Both the position numbers and the translations under genes were made by a program. A DNA stretch of 64,000 nt from Limnanthes douglasii subsp. nivea. Its lineage: Eukaryota > Streptophyta > Magnoliopsida > Brassicales > Limnanthaceae. Under the pieces are notes generated by a model that was not told the origin of the DNA, did not search any database, and saw nothing but the letters and a program-made list of their open reading frames with translations. Shown here piece by piece: positions 23,440 through 34,637 of this stretch (position 1 is its first letter; every line of letters begins with the position of its first letter). Where the stretch lies: the NCBI GenBank assembly GCA_036936605.1, contig JAUPFV010000001.1:153979187-154043186 (forward strand), read 5' to 3'.

Positions 23440-24000
23440 TATTAACACCACTTCTTGCAATGCTCAAAGAAGAAATTATCCTTCCAGCCTTTAATGTTGT
23501 CAGGAAGATCTTGAATAACCTTAGCAAACGTTTCATTTAACAGTGAAGAAGATATTTTTTTTTATCATCCCAAAAACTCAACGACGAATAAATAGTCATT
23601 CACGGAAAACTGTCTCAAACTCTACCTTGACAAAATGATGGAAAAAGAGTACTAAAGGCCAACATTGAATAACCAATTGGCTAAGAAAAAGTTGGCTAAT
23701 TTGAAAAAACCTAACAATTTCTTTATCCAATGGGATTTGAATCCCCTGATAAAAATATATAAGTGAAGAAAGTGATCCACCTTCGCGAGCATCAAATGTA
23801 TTATCTCCCTCTTGATGAGGTCGAAGGAGAACATCTTTAGGGATGGCCAAATCTTTATATTTCTAAATAGCATTACCTTCTGAGAACAATGATCAAGAAC
23901 GCACTACAAAATCAAGCTTTTGGTGTGCATTTAGGTCACACGCCACTGATTCGAGTTCACAATCACGGTGGACAGAGATATTTTCGCCATTATCTTAAGT
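23440..24000 (-). pseudogene. Antisense-ORF remnant of element E
   Basis: The minus strand reads GIQIPLDKEIVRFFQISQLFLSQL around 23780-23680, matching GLRFPLDSEIVRYFHLIKLCPSQL of element A. Near 23530-23470 it reads DLP.NIKGWKDNFFF, matching LLESERNWRTQFLFV. The exon order is kept but the frames are broken. Antisense orientation relative to the gag-pol of E is the same as in A and B. Confidence 0.65.
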
Positions 24001-25066
24001 ACTAAAGAAGGCCATATTAGATTATGAATTCAGATAAATTATTTAGTTTTTTTATAAAATTTCTTGGAAATAAAAAGTTTGTTAATTTATTATAACAAAC
24101 TAACAAAGAAAGAAAATTTCTAGAAAGGGAAAATTTTGTTAATTTGTTAATTTTACCACCACGTGTAAAACCTTTCAATCTGCTTACTTAATTCAGTGTA
24201 AAATAAATAGAGATCATTCAACTTCAAGCATATAATTACTTGGAAGCAAAATAAAGTGCACTATTTTCTTAATGTATAAAGTAAAAGTAAAATATTATTC
24301 GTAATCATCTTGAGCTATGATAAGTAAAAATTACTTCGAGTGAATGGATAAAGAATAAATATTATTAGCCTTTAGTCTTAGACTTCAATAAGGACTAAGG
24401 GGCTACTGAAAAATATAAGATATAAAGGAATCAATTCCATTAAACAAAAATTCATTTCAAGTGTATAATTACTTTGGAAAAAAAACAAGTGTTAGCACTC
24501 CATATTTTATATAATACACAAATATTTTCTTCCTAAAACTAATTGATTAAAATTAGCAATAATTTGCTTCAACTGAATACATGAAGGTAGCAATATATAT
24601 AGTGTTAAACTTCAGTCTTCAACAATGACTAAAAGGGCTACTTACAAATCAAAACAAAAATAAATAAATAAATTTCCTAAAAAAAGTCATATCCCTTCCC
24701 TCGTCCTTATTAAAGACACATACTTAAGCAAATACACTTGGTGAAAATCATAAAACAAGTAAATGAAGCTGAAGCAAAGATAAGTGAAGTAAAAAAAACA
24801 AACAAAATTGAAGCAAAAAAAATCTGCAAAGGTAAGAGAACCTTTAACAATGAATAGAAAAGAAATTAAAATATTGTCAACAACAAGTTAAAGTTCTTTT
24901 AGTAACTAAAAATTAAAATACCAAACGTCTTTGACAACGACAATATATGTGGCAGATAAACAATAGGTGTCTCGGCAAAGACCAAAAAATACTTCAACCA
25001 AACAAGAATGTTTCGGACAACATTGAGTTATTTTTCCTTCCTTATGCTCACCAATACTATGGGCTA
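24001..25066. other. Element E 3' region with imperfect repeats
   Basis: This is non-coding. Two segments resemble each other (about 24235-24420 and 24455-24645): AGTGTATAATTACTTGGAA.AAA, CTTCA.T..ACTAAGGGGCTACT. It ends with the TATGGGCTAC polypurine-like tract next to the presumed 3' LTR. Confidence 0.5.
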
Positions 25067-25366
25067 CTAATATAAATATAATTAGTCCAATTTGAACCAA
25101 TCTGCACATTAACATATCCAAACATGTCAATTTCTACACATAATTAGTCAAATATATACTCGCATATCTTAAGTAATTAGATAAATATCATCTATTATTC
25201 CATAATATCAAAAGCAATATTTATTATAACACGACATATATAAAAGTTCAACATCAATCGATAAAACAAACATATCTTTCACTATTGCTTTTATTCTCTA
25301 ATCACTATCAATCGTTATCATTTCCATCATTAATCCAATTTAATTAGTCAATAATTCGGCTCAACA
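25067..25366 (+). repeat. Probable 3' LTR of element E
   Basis: It resembles 16797-17771 minus the TRIM. Edges are estimated from the GGGCTAC tract on the left and loss of similarity on the right. Confidence 0.55.
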
Positions 25367-25859
25367 ATCCAAATTTTTATTTAAAAAAATTGATGTGATT
25401 TTGTTTTAATTTTCTATGTTTTATTATAATTTAACTAATTAATAAATATTATATATAATAATTATTTAAAAAATTAGATATAAAACCAAATATAATTCAA
25501 TGTGTACGAGTCTCATAAGTTGTTTATCTTCATAGAAATTTACATTCCATCAAAGCAATTCTTGAAAACATAAATATTCAACGAACTAAATAATATGTCA
25601 AATAAATAAACCAATAAACAAGTCAAAAAGACTTGTTTGTTTTTGTTGCACGTTTACACTAATATCAACTTAGTGTATCAAACAAACGATGACAAATCTC
25701 TTATTTGATCCCAAATTTTACCAAATAACTTTATAAACTCGACATGTATAATTAGCATTCTTTTTAAATCTAAAATTAATTTAAACCATTAAACTTTAAA
25801 AATATAAAAAAAATTATTAAAAAATAAATTTAAAAAAATAATTGATTCAAGTAAGAAAC
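25367..25859. other. AT-rich spacer between elements E and F
   Basis: I see no gene or repeat structure beyond A/T-rich simple sequence. Confidence 0.5.
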
Positions 25860-26110
25860 TATTAAGGATTATTCGAATAAGTTAATCATGTATATTATTG
25901 CAATGTGTCTGACGGTACAGTTTTGTATCATTGATACTGTACTTTGTATATACTACTATATATGAGCCTATTAGGAAAACTATTTAGTAAGTTCTATTAA
26001 TTTCCTATAAATAAATTATTAGGGTCATACAAAAGGACGTCCTACAAATCTGTGATCCTTTCTATCATAGTGAAACAATTTTCTCTAGTGGTGCCCGTGG
26101 ATGTAAACGT
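25860..26110 (+). repeat. 5' LTR of copia element F (3' side deleted)
   Basis: It starts TATTAAGG where the 3' LTR has TGTTGAGG. The end GTGGTGCCCGTGGATGTA is typical of copia 5' LTR ends, but the PBS and gag start that should follow are absent. Confidence 0.7.
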
Positions 26111-26119
26111 ATATCAAAC

Positions 26120-26760
26120 CACATACAAAGAAGAAGGGCTGGAGTTCCAAATCAAAAGCGAAGAACTCAAACTGTTATGAATCTGGTGATTCGGGTCATT
26201 ACAGGAGAGATTGTCCAAAGCTGAAAGGTAAGAAAGGAAATCAAAAGGAAAATGCAGCAAACCTTGTGGAATATGTAAATGATTCTGACAGCAGTTTAAA
26301 CATTGGTAGAGGAGATGTATTATCTATGATTTCAGACTGTGGGAAAAACTCTTGGGTAGTCGATACTGGCACTACATATCACATGTATCACTTCAGCAAT
26401 AGTTCGATACTTACAAGCCAATGCAGGGAGCTGTTTATTTAAGGAATAATCATTCATTGCATGTTGGTGGTGTCGGTAATGTCGGAATCATAATGTTTAA
26501 TAGGGTTATTAGAATCTTGATGTTTTGGCATGTTCATGGGTTGAAGAGAAACCTGATATCTCTTGAGACACTAGACTCTTGGGGTTACAAGTATCATGCA
26601 GATGATGATGTAATCAAACTGAGCTCAATGGCATGTATAAAAAGAATTTTGTAAAAGGGGCTTTACATTCTCCAGGGGAGTGTTGTTATGGGTGATGCTG
26701 CAGTAGCATCATTAAGAAGTAATAGCCAAAATATGAATGATCAAAATGAGTTGTGGCATT
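26120..26760 (+). pseudogene. F: gag zinc knuckle, protease, pre-integrase
   Basis: It reads NCYESGDSGHYRRDCPKLKGKKG (a CCHC knuckle with the second C replaced by S), WVVDTGTTYHM (protease active site DTGT), HVHGLKRNLISLETLDSWGYKYH, and finally NELWH where element B enters. The frame shifts once near 26425. The other half of this domain, MSERG, resumes at 37520. Confidence 0.8.
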
Positions 26761-27133
26761 TGGTGTGGATAATTTCTGGTCTAAGAAAAAATTTGGTCTT
26801 TTGTTTAACGAGGTATAAACTTTTAAAGTAGAAAATAGAGAGATAAAAGAGGTGATGCTTGTGGTTAAGATTATTCAAAAACGTCCCACCTATTAATTGT
26901 GGTTGGTTGGGGTATTTATACTATTGTTTTCTGACCTATGGGTCGTTCGGGTCGGACCTTGGACTCAGATCCATTTCAAAGTTTCCAAAGCCCAAAACTA
27001 GAAACGGTTTAGCACCCAACTGAGTCACAGTCTGTTCAGGTTTAGTGTTCATTGGAATTCTGGTGTAGAAGATATCCGAATTACCCCTTCGGATTTTGTC
27101 CAAGTGGCCTTCCAATAATTTCCGACCCTATCA
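26761..27133 (-). repeat. 3' LTR of element B
   Basis: It runs from TGGTGTGGAT to CCGACCCTATCA and pairs with 37123-37498. Confidence 0.85.
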
Positions 27134-27810
27134 GTAGCCCTTTAGTTATTTCAAAAATGTTTTGGAATAGCTAACTATCTAATAGAAGACTAGGATCAGA
27201 ATATTCTGGAATAGCTAACTATCTAAGACCATCCACAGCAGTGGGGATATTTCATCTCCCAAAAGCGCGCCACATCAGCATAATCCCCAAATAATTCTGC
27301 AAAAATTCCAACTCCACGCAGCAGTGCATATTTCATCTTTCAGCATACCCCACCATATTTCTCTCTCTTCCACATCATTCTATCATACAGTATCATACCA
27401 TATATTTTTATTTATCTTTCTTATTATTTACTATATATTTACATTAAAATTATATATATTAAAATAAATAATTTTTGTAAATTAACATAATATATTTTTT
27501 TTACAAATAAAAACTATAAAATTGAAATAATTAAAAACATAATACATAATATATAGTATATTTAAAAATCAAATTTAAAAATAAAATTGGTTTGATTTCC
27601 GAAAAAGCTTCAACTTTTAATAGAATAAATAATTTACAATTTAATAAAATATATTATTGATCACCTAAATTTATTTGTTTAATTTTTATTTACCAAATTA
27701 TTACTTAAATTATCGATGTTTAAAACTTTTTAATTGTAACTATATCAATAACACCGATGATCCAAATATTGTTTCAAAAAAACTTAATAAAATAAAGCTC
27801 AATAAATTTT

Positions 27811-28450
27811 GATGTCTGAATCAAGTCTATCAACTCTCTATAGATAGATCTCACAAAACTATAATTCATGGTATAATTCTTTTTATTTTTGTTACTTACT
27901 AAAATGTTTCGAAAATTATTTCGAAACTATTTGATAAAAAAATTAAAACAATTTCGGTGTCCGAATCAAACAAACCAAGTCTCTATTTATAGATCTCAAA
28001 AAATTATAAATTATAATATAATTTATTTATTTTTTTAATTTACAAAAATGTTCCGAAAATTGTTTCGGAAATACTTAATAAAAAAAACTTAAAACATTAC
28101 GTTGTCCGAATCAAACAAACCAAGTCTCTATTTATAGATCTCAAGAAATTATAAATCATGGTATAATTTATTTATTTTTTTAACTTACAAAAATGTTCCG
28201 AAAATTGTTTCGGAAATACTTAATAAAAAAAACTTCAAAATTTTCGTTGTCCGAATCAAACAAGCCAAGTCTCTATTTATAGATCTCAAGAAATTATAAA
28301 TCATGGTATAATTTATTTATTTTTTTAACTTACAAAAATATTCCAAAAATCATTTTGAAAATACTAAATAAATAGAAAAATTCAAAAAAATTCGGTGTCG
28401 GAATCAAACGAACCAAGTCTCTACTCGTAGATATCGAAAAATAAAAAATA
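27811..28450. repeat. Tandem repeat of about 145 bp in element G
   Basis: Five units begin near 27811, 27957, 28102, 28246 and 28394 (spacing 144-148). Each carries GTGTCCGAATCAAAC, CAAGTCTCTATTTATAGATCTC, an AT-rich run and TGTTCCGAAAATTGTTTCGGAAA. The middle three units are the most alike. Confidence 0.85.
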
Positions 28451-28645
28451 ATGGTATACTTTTTTTAATTTTTTGACCAACCATTTCTTTTTAAAAAACG
28501 TTTTTCTAAAAAACAATTACAACTGCAGCATGTCAAATGGCATGCTACAATTGGGCCTTTGAAAGATGAATTGAGGTTCATCTTTTGAACCCCAATCCAT
28601 CTTTTTCTGCCGGTATGTATCAAATACACGCTGCTGTGGGAGATG

Positions 28646-28675
28646 CAGCGCATATTTCAATTGAAATATGCGCTG
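28646..28675. repeat. 30-bp perfect palindrome near G right end
   Basis: Centred between 28660 and 28661, this is a perfect inverted repeat without spacer (arms CAGCGCATATTTCAA). It lies just inside the right terminal inverted repeat and overlaps it. Confidence 0.85.
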
Positions 28676-28929
28676 ATGTGGGTGGTCTAAGAGAAAACTT
28701 GGACCGGATCCGAAGGGTTTTCTTTTTGGCAAGAAGGAATCTAAAATTCAGAGTTTTAATGAATATTTTTCAGTTACACGTGTCAATTTCTAGTTTGACC
28801 TCTCAGGCATTTTTACTCTAGGTACTTGCACCTATCCTTTGAAAAAGTAATTACTCTAGGTCACTAGTCTCTAATTATTGTTTAGATGATTCATCTCCCC
28901 TAGGTGAAGTACTCAAGTGTTTTCTCACC

Positions 28930-28937
28930 TATATATA
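28930..28937 (+). promoter_or_regulatory. TATA-like box before antisense gene, element B
   Basis: ACCTATATATACATG lies 114 nt before the ATG at 29044, comparable to the box in element A. An inferred promoter element. Confidence 0.4.
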
Positions 28938-29043
28938 CATGACTGTTTCACTGTTTCTATTTCTATAGTGAGAAAAAAATTCAAATTTCAGCTTCTAGAG
29001 GTAAAGCTTAAAACTTTGATTTGTTCTAGGTTTGAGAAAATTT

Positions 29044-31829
29044 ATGTTCACGGCTAGAATTTCTCAGATCAAATGAGGTTGGTTGAACATGTCCTAATTG
29101 GAAAGATAAATAAAGGAAGCGAGAATCACCGCTGGACTCCCTGCTTCTTGTGGTGGAGTTATTAGCCAAACAATACCGGAGCCAGACAAGATTTCGTCTT
29201 CGTCCAAAACATCGGCAATCATAAAGACTCCTTTTATTCCAACTTTATCTACACTAGAGTCTGAATCTTCAGTTCAAATACCCACAAAGTCTTTTTCTAA
29301 GGACAAAACAGTTTCAAGTATCCTGAAGCCCTCACCATTCATTGCTATGGGGTTATATACTAAAAATGTTACACCCCGAAGAGCCACTCAACTTTCCAAG
29401 GCAAAGGTACCTCTCCATACTTAAAAAATGTTAGCTCAAGGGCAATAGAAACTTCGGCCCAACTTTCTTCAGATCTGAATCCATCACTTCCTCCCAATGA
29501 AGATACTCAAATTGATAAAGAAGCTGAAGGTGCTAAATTAGTCGATCAACAACCAAGTATAATGGAGGAAAATATGAAAGACTGTGGGGAAGATACCCTA
29601 CTGGAAGACGTCCGAAAATACTGGAGATACCACAGCGGTTCGGACTACCAGAGGAAAGGTGGGGATGCCTAATACTGAAGCACTTCTAGAGTGGCTATAA
29701 GGGAAAGCAGGGCCCAACTTCTGCAAAGTTAGTGTGAAGTACTTACTAGCTCTTCATAAAATCTTTTATGTGTATACGCATACCGCTGAATTAGATAGGA
29801 TTAGGAAAAAATTGGGATTTTTGAAGTCTGTTAAGGCGAGGATTCCCATCCATTCAGAAACTCCGATGGACTGTAAAGTCGGGGAGATAGTGATATACAC
29901 TGAGGTGTTGAACTGGGGTCTTCGTTTCCCTTCAGATCCAGAAATAGTAAGGTATTTTTATCTGATAAGGCTTTGCCCAAGGCAACTAATTCCCAATACC
30001 TGGTATACTATGTTAGCCAGCATTATTGCTTCGAGATTTTCAAAACTCCAATGCATATGGAGCAGTTCGCTGCTATGGCTAGCTTCTTTAGAAATCACCA
30101 CATCCCTTTCTATCATTACAATATGGGGAACGATTATAAAGTGGTTAACGATCTATTGGAGGCACAGAAACCATGGAGAAATCAGTTTCTCTACATAAAT
30201 GGGGCTTGGGAGAATGGAAAAAGATAACCACCAAAGGAAACACCAGCCAATTGACCAGATACTGGAAGAGCTCAGGTAACTTCAGTTAGGATTTTTCCTA
30301 GCATTTAGCTCCCATTTTGTTATGTTGAACTGATTATAATATCAATGTTGTAGCGTTTTCAAAAAAAATCAGAGCATCTAAAGGCTGGGAGGATCATATT
30401 CACCAAATTAAACCAATGGGCCTCAGAAAAGTGGGGTCTTGCCTTCCACAATTGTTTCACTACTGGAAACATGGTAAGGGCTCACTTGTAGAACACAAGT
30501 GGGAAAGGGATCTTACCTAGGAACAACTTACTACTCCCCCTTCATCGGAGGTCATCCTCAAAAGAACCGAGACAAAGGATGCTAAACTCTACTTGTCAGC
30601 TCGGAACAGAGCCCCAAGCCATATGGTAAACTCTACTTGTCAGATTTCTAATGTGGGTGGTTCGGGTAATCCTGAAAGGATCAATGGTACTATGTTAGAG
30701 GCAGTTGCAGTAACAATGAGTAAAATCGAAGGGTCGGAACATCCACCTCAAATCAAGGAAAAGGTCATAAGAGGCGCAAAGAAGGTAGTGACCGAAGGGA
30801 TGGAAAAAATAAAAAGGGAACCATAGGGTCAGAGATAATACTCCGACCTACAGTTGTTCCTCCTACTCTTCCAACTGATGTTCCTTCATAAGAAGATGTT
30901 CAAGCTTATCCTCCTTGTTTGGCGTTTCCTACATCCAATCAGCCTACTATTGAAGGTGACGTTAATCTGGATGACCTAGGTAACATATATTTCTGCGAGT
31001 TTGATAAGGATGACTTTGATCGAACCTTTCCCCAGTCAACCACCATAGCCAATGCAGTGATTTATGATGGTGAATCTTTTGAAGTATCAAGCGAGCATGA
31101 TACCTTGGGCCATGCAGTCTTAGGCTACATCAGGTCAATAGTTGACCTGGAAATACAAGTTAGGGCTCAAAGACATTAATTCTTTTGGCACCGCCAATTA
31201 AGACTTTAAAGAATTCCCTTTCAGTCGAACAACAGAAAGTGGAGGATTTAGATAAATAGAATAACGAGCTGAGCACTGATTTGGAACAGTCCAAAACTTT
31301 CCAATGAGACATCCAGGCCAAATATTTCGAACTAGAAACAACTACTTCTAAAGAGATTAAGTCTTTGAAGGATCAACAATTCACGGATACAGGCATCATT
31401 ACCACATTTTCCGAAGAGAAACAAAAGTTAAATAAACTTCTTAAAGATAAAGAAGAAGAAATTATTCTCTAAAGAAGAACCAAACTCAATAGATAGCTTT
31501 AACATTGGAGAAGTATGTTGTTGGTGTGATAGAATCTATGGAAAATAGGAATGAGGGTATTAAAGTAGACATGGTCTTGTTATTCCATGATACCTTTCCA
31601 AAAAAGAACCTTGGAGCCCTGTGGAAGTTCGTATCATACGATAAGATAACTACCATACCCTGCCATATGGTGATAAACATGGTGTTTCTTCACCAAGTGA
31701 GTTTGGTTCTGATTAAGGATCTGATCAAAGTTCAAGTATTGACGCCAAGAGTCCCAAACAAGATGAAAATAAAAGTAAAAAGCAAGAGAAAGATGAAGGT
31801 AAGGAAATAATTGAAGGGAACGAGCCCTA
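29044..31829 (+). pseudogene. Antisense gene of Tat element B (2 exons)
   Basis: It begins MFTAR like element A, with an in-frame TGA at codon 11. SILKPSPFIAMG near 29310-29350 matches KPSPFIAMG in A. The conserved core lies at about 29730-30220 (KYLLALHKI, ETPMDCKVGEIVIYTEVLNWGLRFPSDPEIVRYFYLI, MEQFAAMASF, NQFLYINGAWENGK), with a frameshift near 30045. Intron 30276-30353. Exon 2 continues RIIFTKLNQWASEKWGLAFHNCF, and the C-terminal part near 31570 (DMVLLFHDTFPKKNLGALW) matches DMVLLFHENFQKRNVGDLW of A. The stop is at 31827-31829. It is clearly homologous over its full length but broken in many places. Confidence 0.8.
30276..30353 (+). other. Spliceosomal intron in antisense gene B (78 nt)
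   Basis: The donor is CTCAG|GTAACT and the acceptor AATGTTGTAG|CG. It falls after the first base of a codon in ...TGG AAG AGC TCA G, exactly where A has TGG AGG AGT GAT C. Length is close to the 81 nt of A, but the intron sequence itself is diverged. Confidence 0.75.
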
Positions 31830-32224
31830 AGGTTATTGTATTTTCAATTTTGTGTTTGAAACTAAAGTCTTTGGATGGCCAAGACCTATTGTGTAATAGT
31901 GGATTGGACATCTTTTGATGCTTCAATCAGTTTTTAAAGTTATATTTCCTTCATATGCATTTCTCCCTCTTTTGTTTTTATGATATTTAAAAGTGGTATA
32001 AATGGATTAACCCAATTCGGTAGTCTAAAAGTGTAAGATTTAACCAGTCTTTAATATGTATGAGCCATTCAACCGTATTTCATTTCAAAACTAAAGATAT
32101 TGAATGAGTATTTAATTTTTCCTATGAATTTACTAAGTGTTTAATACTTCCGATCACTTCAAATATATTCATTTGAATATCGAAGGTGTTTAATAGGTAT
32201 TTAATCCATCCGATTTCTTCGTAC
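31830..32224. repeat. Convergent spacer of element B
   Basis: This is non-coding. Just after the antisense stop, AAACTAAAGTCTTTGGATGGCCAAG corresponds to the repeat unit of element A near 7105. Further on, imperfect repeats of GTGTTTAATA/GTATTTAAT.. (TCCGAT) occur between 32110 and 32215. Confidence 0.5.
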
Positions 32225-34637
32225 CCACTATGTTCCTTTCTTGATTCTCTCACATACCATGTATGGGCCTTCCCAATTCGGAGCCAATTTCCTAAAACAT
32301 TTCTCCTTGCTATGTAAAAATACTTTCCTTAACACTTTGTCCCCTATCTGGAAATCTTTTTTTTTACTTTAGACGCAACCCTACTTCTCATCAAACCCTG
32401 ATAGTCTGTTGTTCTCAAATGTGCCTTTACTTTTCTTTCTTCAGTCAGATCCTACTGACTCCTCACTACCATATCATCAGCTTGTTTGGAATAGTTTTGT
32501 ATCCGGAATGAGGGCAAAGTAGCTTCTATAGGTGTGATTATTTCCATCCCATAAACAAGAGAAAAATAAGACTCTTGAGTAGCTGTATGAGGAGTAGTTT
32601 GGTAGGCCCATAATATTTCTTATAAATAGCTTGTCCATTTCCCTACATCTCCTTCAAGATTATTTTTTAACCCTGTTGAAATTTTCCGATTAGAAACCTC
32701 AACCTACCCATTTTTGTGAAGATGGAAATGAGAAGAAAAACAATGTTGAATTCTTCTGGAAGTACAAAATGTTTCCATGTCTTTATTGTCAAAATTTGGC
32801 CCATTATCTGTAGTAATACGCTGGGGAATTCTGAATCGGCAACATATGTTATATTAGATAAACTTTATAACTGATTTAGAAATGGTTCCAACTAGTGGGG
32901 CACCTTCGATCCATTTAGCGAAATAGTCTATTGCCACAATTATCGTATGATCACCTCCGGAGGCCATGAGAAGAGGTCCAATTAAATCCAAACCCCATTT
33001 ATCAAAAGGTATGGGTTTGGATATTGATTCCATGGGAACTGATAGCACACATATTTCATTCCCATATTTCTGGCAATGATCACATCTTCTGACCATATCT
33101 TTGACATCTTTCATTATAGTAGGCCAATAGTATCTTCTGACCATATTTTTGAGCTTCTTTGTAGGTCCTTTTACTATTAAATTCTACCATGAAATCAGCT
33201 ATAGCTTGAGCCTTTATTGCAGTTCGAGTTGCAAAATCAATATCATAGTCTTCAAGCTTGATTGACCACTTGATTATTCTTTCTGATATGTCAGCCTTTT
33301 ATAGAACATTCTTTAAAAGAAAAGATGTTCGAACTGTGACTGAATGTGCCTGAAAATATGACATTATTTTCATGGCTGTTATTACCAACATCAAGGCTAA
33401 TTTTCTTCTTCCAACAAACTCTTTCTTATGTAATATACCGGACGGGGGTAATTATTCACTTCCCTTACTAGCATAACACTTAGTGCATACTCCGATATGG
33501 CTAAAATACATATAAAGTTTCTCTCATTGAATGGGTTTGAACAATGTATTGGGCGATGATAAGTGCTTTTTTATTTCAAGAAAGGCTTGGTCACACTGTG
33601 GAGACCAATTAAAATTCTTAACATTCCTCAAAACTTGGAAAAAATTGAACATACTTGTCCAATGATCTTGAAATAAACCGATTTAACACAGTCAATCGCC
33701 CAGTTAGTCTCTGGACTTCTTTAGTACTCTGAGGGGGTTCCATCGCTAATAAAGCATTTTACTGATTTGGATCGGCCAGAATCCCTTTTTCACTTATGAC
33801 ATATCCTATAATCTTGCCAAATCGGACTCCAAAGTATATTTTTCAGGGTTTAACTTCAAGTTGATAGAATCTAAGTTAGAAAAAAAAAATTGAAGATCAG
33901 ATATGTGATCTTCTTCCTTGAGGCTCTTTACCATCTTGTCATCTATATATACTTCCATATTTCTGCCAATTTGGTTAGCAAATGTTTTATTTACCAACCG
34001 ATGATAGGTAGCTCCAGCATTCATTAATCCAAATGGTGTCACCTTATAGAAATGAAGCCTTCTATTAGTAATAAAGGTAGTATGATCCTGATCGTTCGAA
34101 CCCATCTGTATCTGATTATACCCTGAAAAGGCATCCATGAATAACAACAACTTGTTGCCTGATGTAGATTCCACTAACTGATCTATACGAGGTACAGGAA
34201 ATGATGTTTAGGACGTGCTCCATTAACATCAGTAAAGTCAATACCCATGCACCATTTTCCATTCTTTTTCTTGACTAAAACGGGATTATCCGTCCACAAA
34301 GGGTATTGATATACTTTGATATGGCCCATCTTGGTTAACCGATCAACTTCTTGCACTATCACATCAGCTTTTTCTTTGGAAAAAGTCCTTTTTCTTTGTA
34401 CTACTGGTCCAGCATCAGGTCGGACTGATAATTTGTGGCAGATCACCTCAGCTGGTAGTTACATTATTATTGCACCATGCAAACACGGGTTCAAACTCAA
34501 CGGTAATTTAGTTCCAATCCTTACACTTTTCCTTCTTCCACGCAATGGATTTTAACTTCTTCAATGGGTGTCACACTACTAGGAGCCTCCCTTGGATAAT
34601 CTATTTCATTTTGATTAGTGAAAGGCTCCAGTAGCTG
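32225..34637 (-). pseudogene. pol of Tat element B: RT, RNase H, integrase (no aRNH)
   Basis: RT: FSKEKADVIVQEVDRLTKMGHIK (34390-34310), GKWCMGIDFTDVN, then MDAFSGYNQIQM and EVYIDDKMV (34174-33930) with the catalytic YIDD intact. RNase H remnants occupy about 33620-33190, ending ADFMVEF. Directly after, near 33170, the sequence passes to MVRRYYWPTIMKDVKDMVRRCDHCQ, the integrase zinc finger, so the archaeal-type RNase H (about 780 bp in A) is absent. Integrase core start WGLDLIGPLLMASGG, DYFAKW at about 33010-32910. Later parts are broken, and the C-terminus near 32225 is shorter than in A. Confidence 0.85.

Larger units (their letters stand above)
16797..25366 (+). mobile_element. Old Tat-lineage Ty3/gypsy element E
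   Basis: Plus-strand gag, protease, RT and integrase remnants occur in order, followed by a minus-strand antisense-ORF remnant, as in A and B but much more decayed. The flanks resemble each other: the left (about 16797-17771, split by a TRIM) and the right (about 25067-25366) share AATTAGTCCAA, TTTATTATAA, TATATAAAA.TC.A.ATCAAT and CATTAATCCAATT. A GGGCTAC tract precedes the right LTR at 25060. The RNase H and aRNH domains are not found between RT and integrase, only about 250 bp of unrelated sequence, so a deletion is likely. LTR edges are approximate and no TSD was found. Confidence 0.7.
27227..28687. mobile_element. PIF/Harbinger-like non-autonomous DNA element G
   Basis: The element is 1461 bp. 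The left end GACCATCCACAGCAG and the reverse complement of the right end, GACCACCCACATCAG, form terminal inverted repeats. The inverted match extends with a small gap to ATATTTCA. It is flanked by TAA on both sides (27224-27226 and 28688-28690), the 3-bp target typical of PIF/Harbinger (TTA/TAA). There is no transposase ORF. The interior is very AT-rich and carries a tandem repeat of about 145 bp. It lies between the 3' LTR of element B and the antisense gene. Confidence 0.8.

Noticed and set aside
27811..28450. CRISPR-like array
   Set aside because: Whole units repeat tandemly without unique spacers, and the host is a plant.
28585..28821. Open frame across the right end of element G
   Set aside because: It crosses the transposon boundary and the palindrome, so it has no coherent origin.
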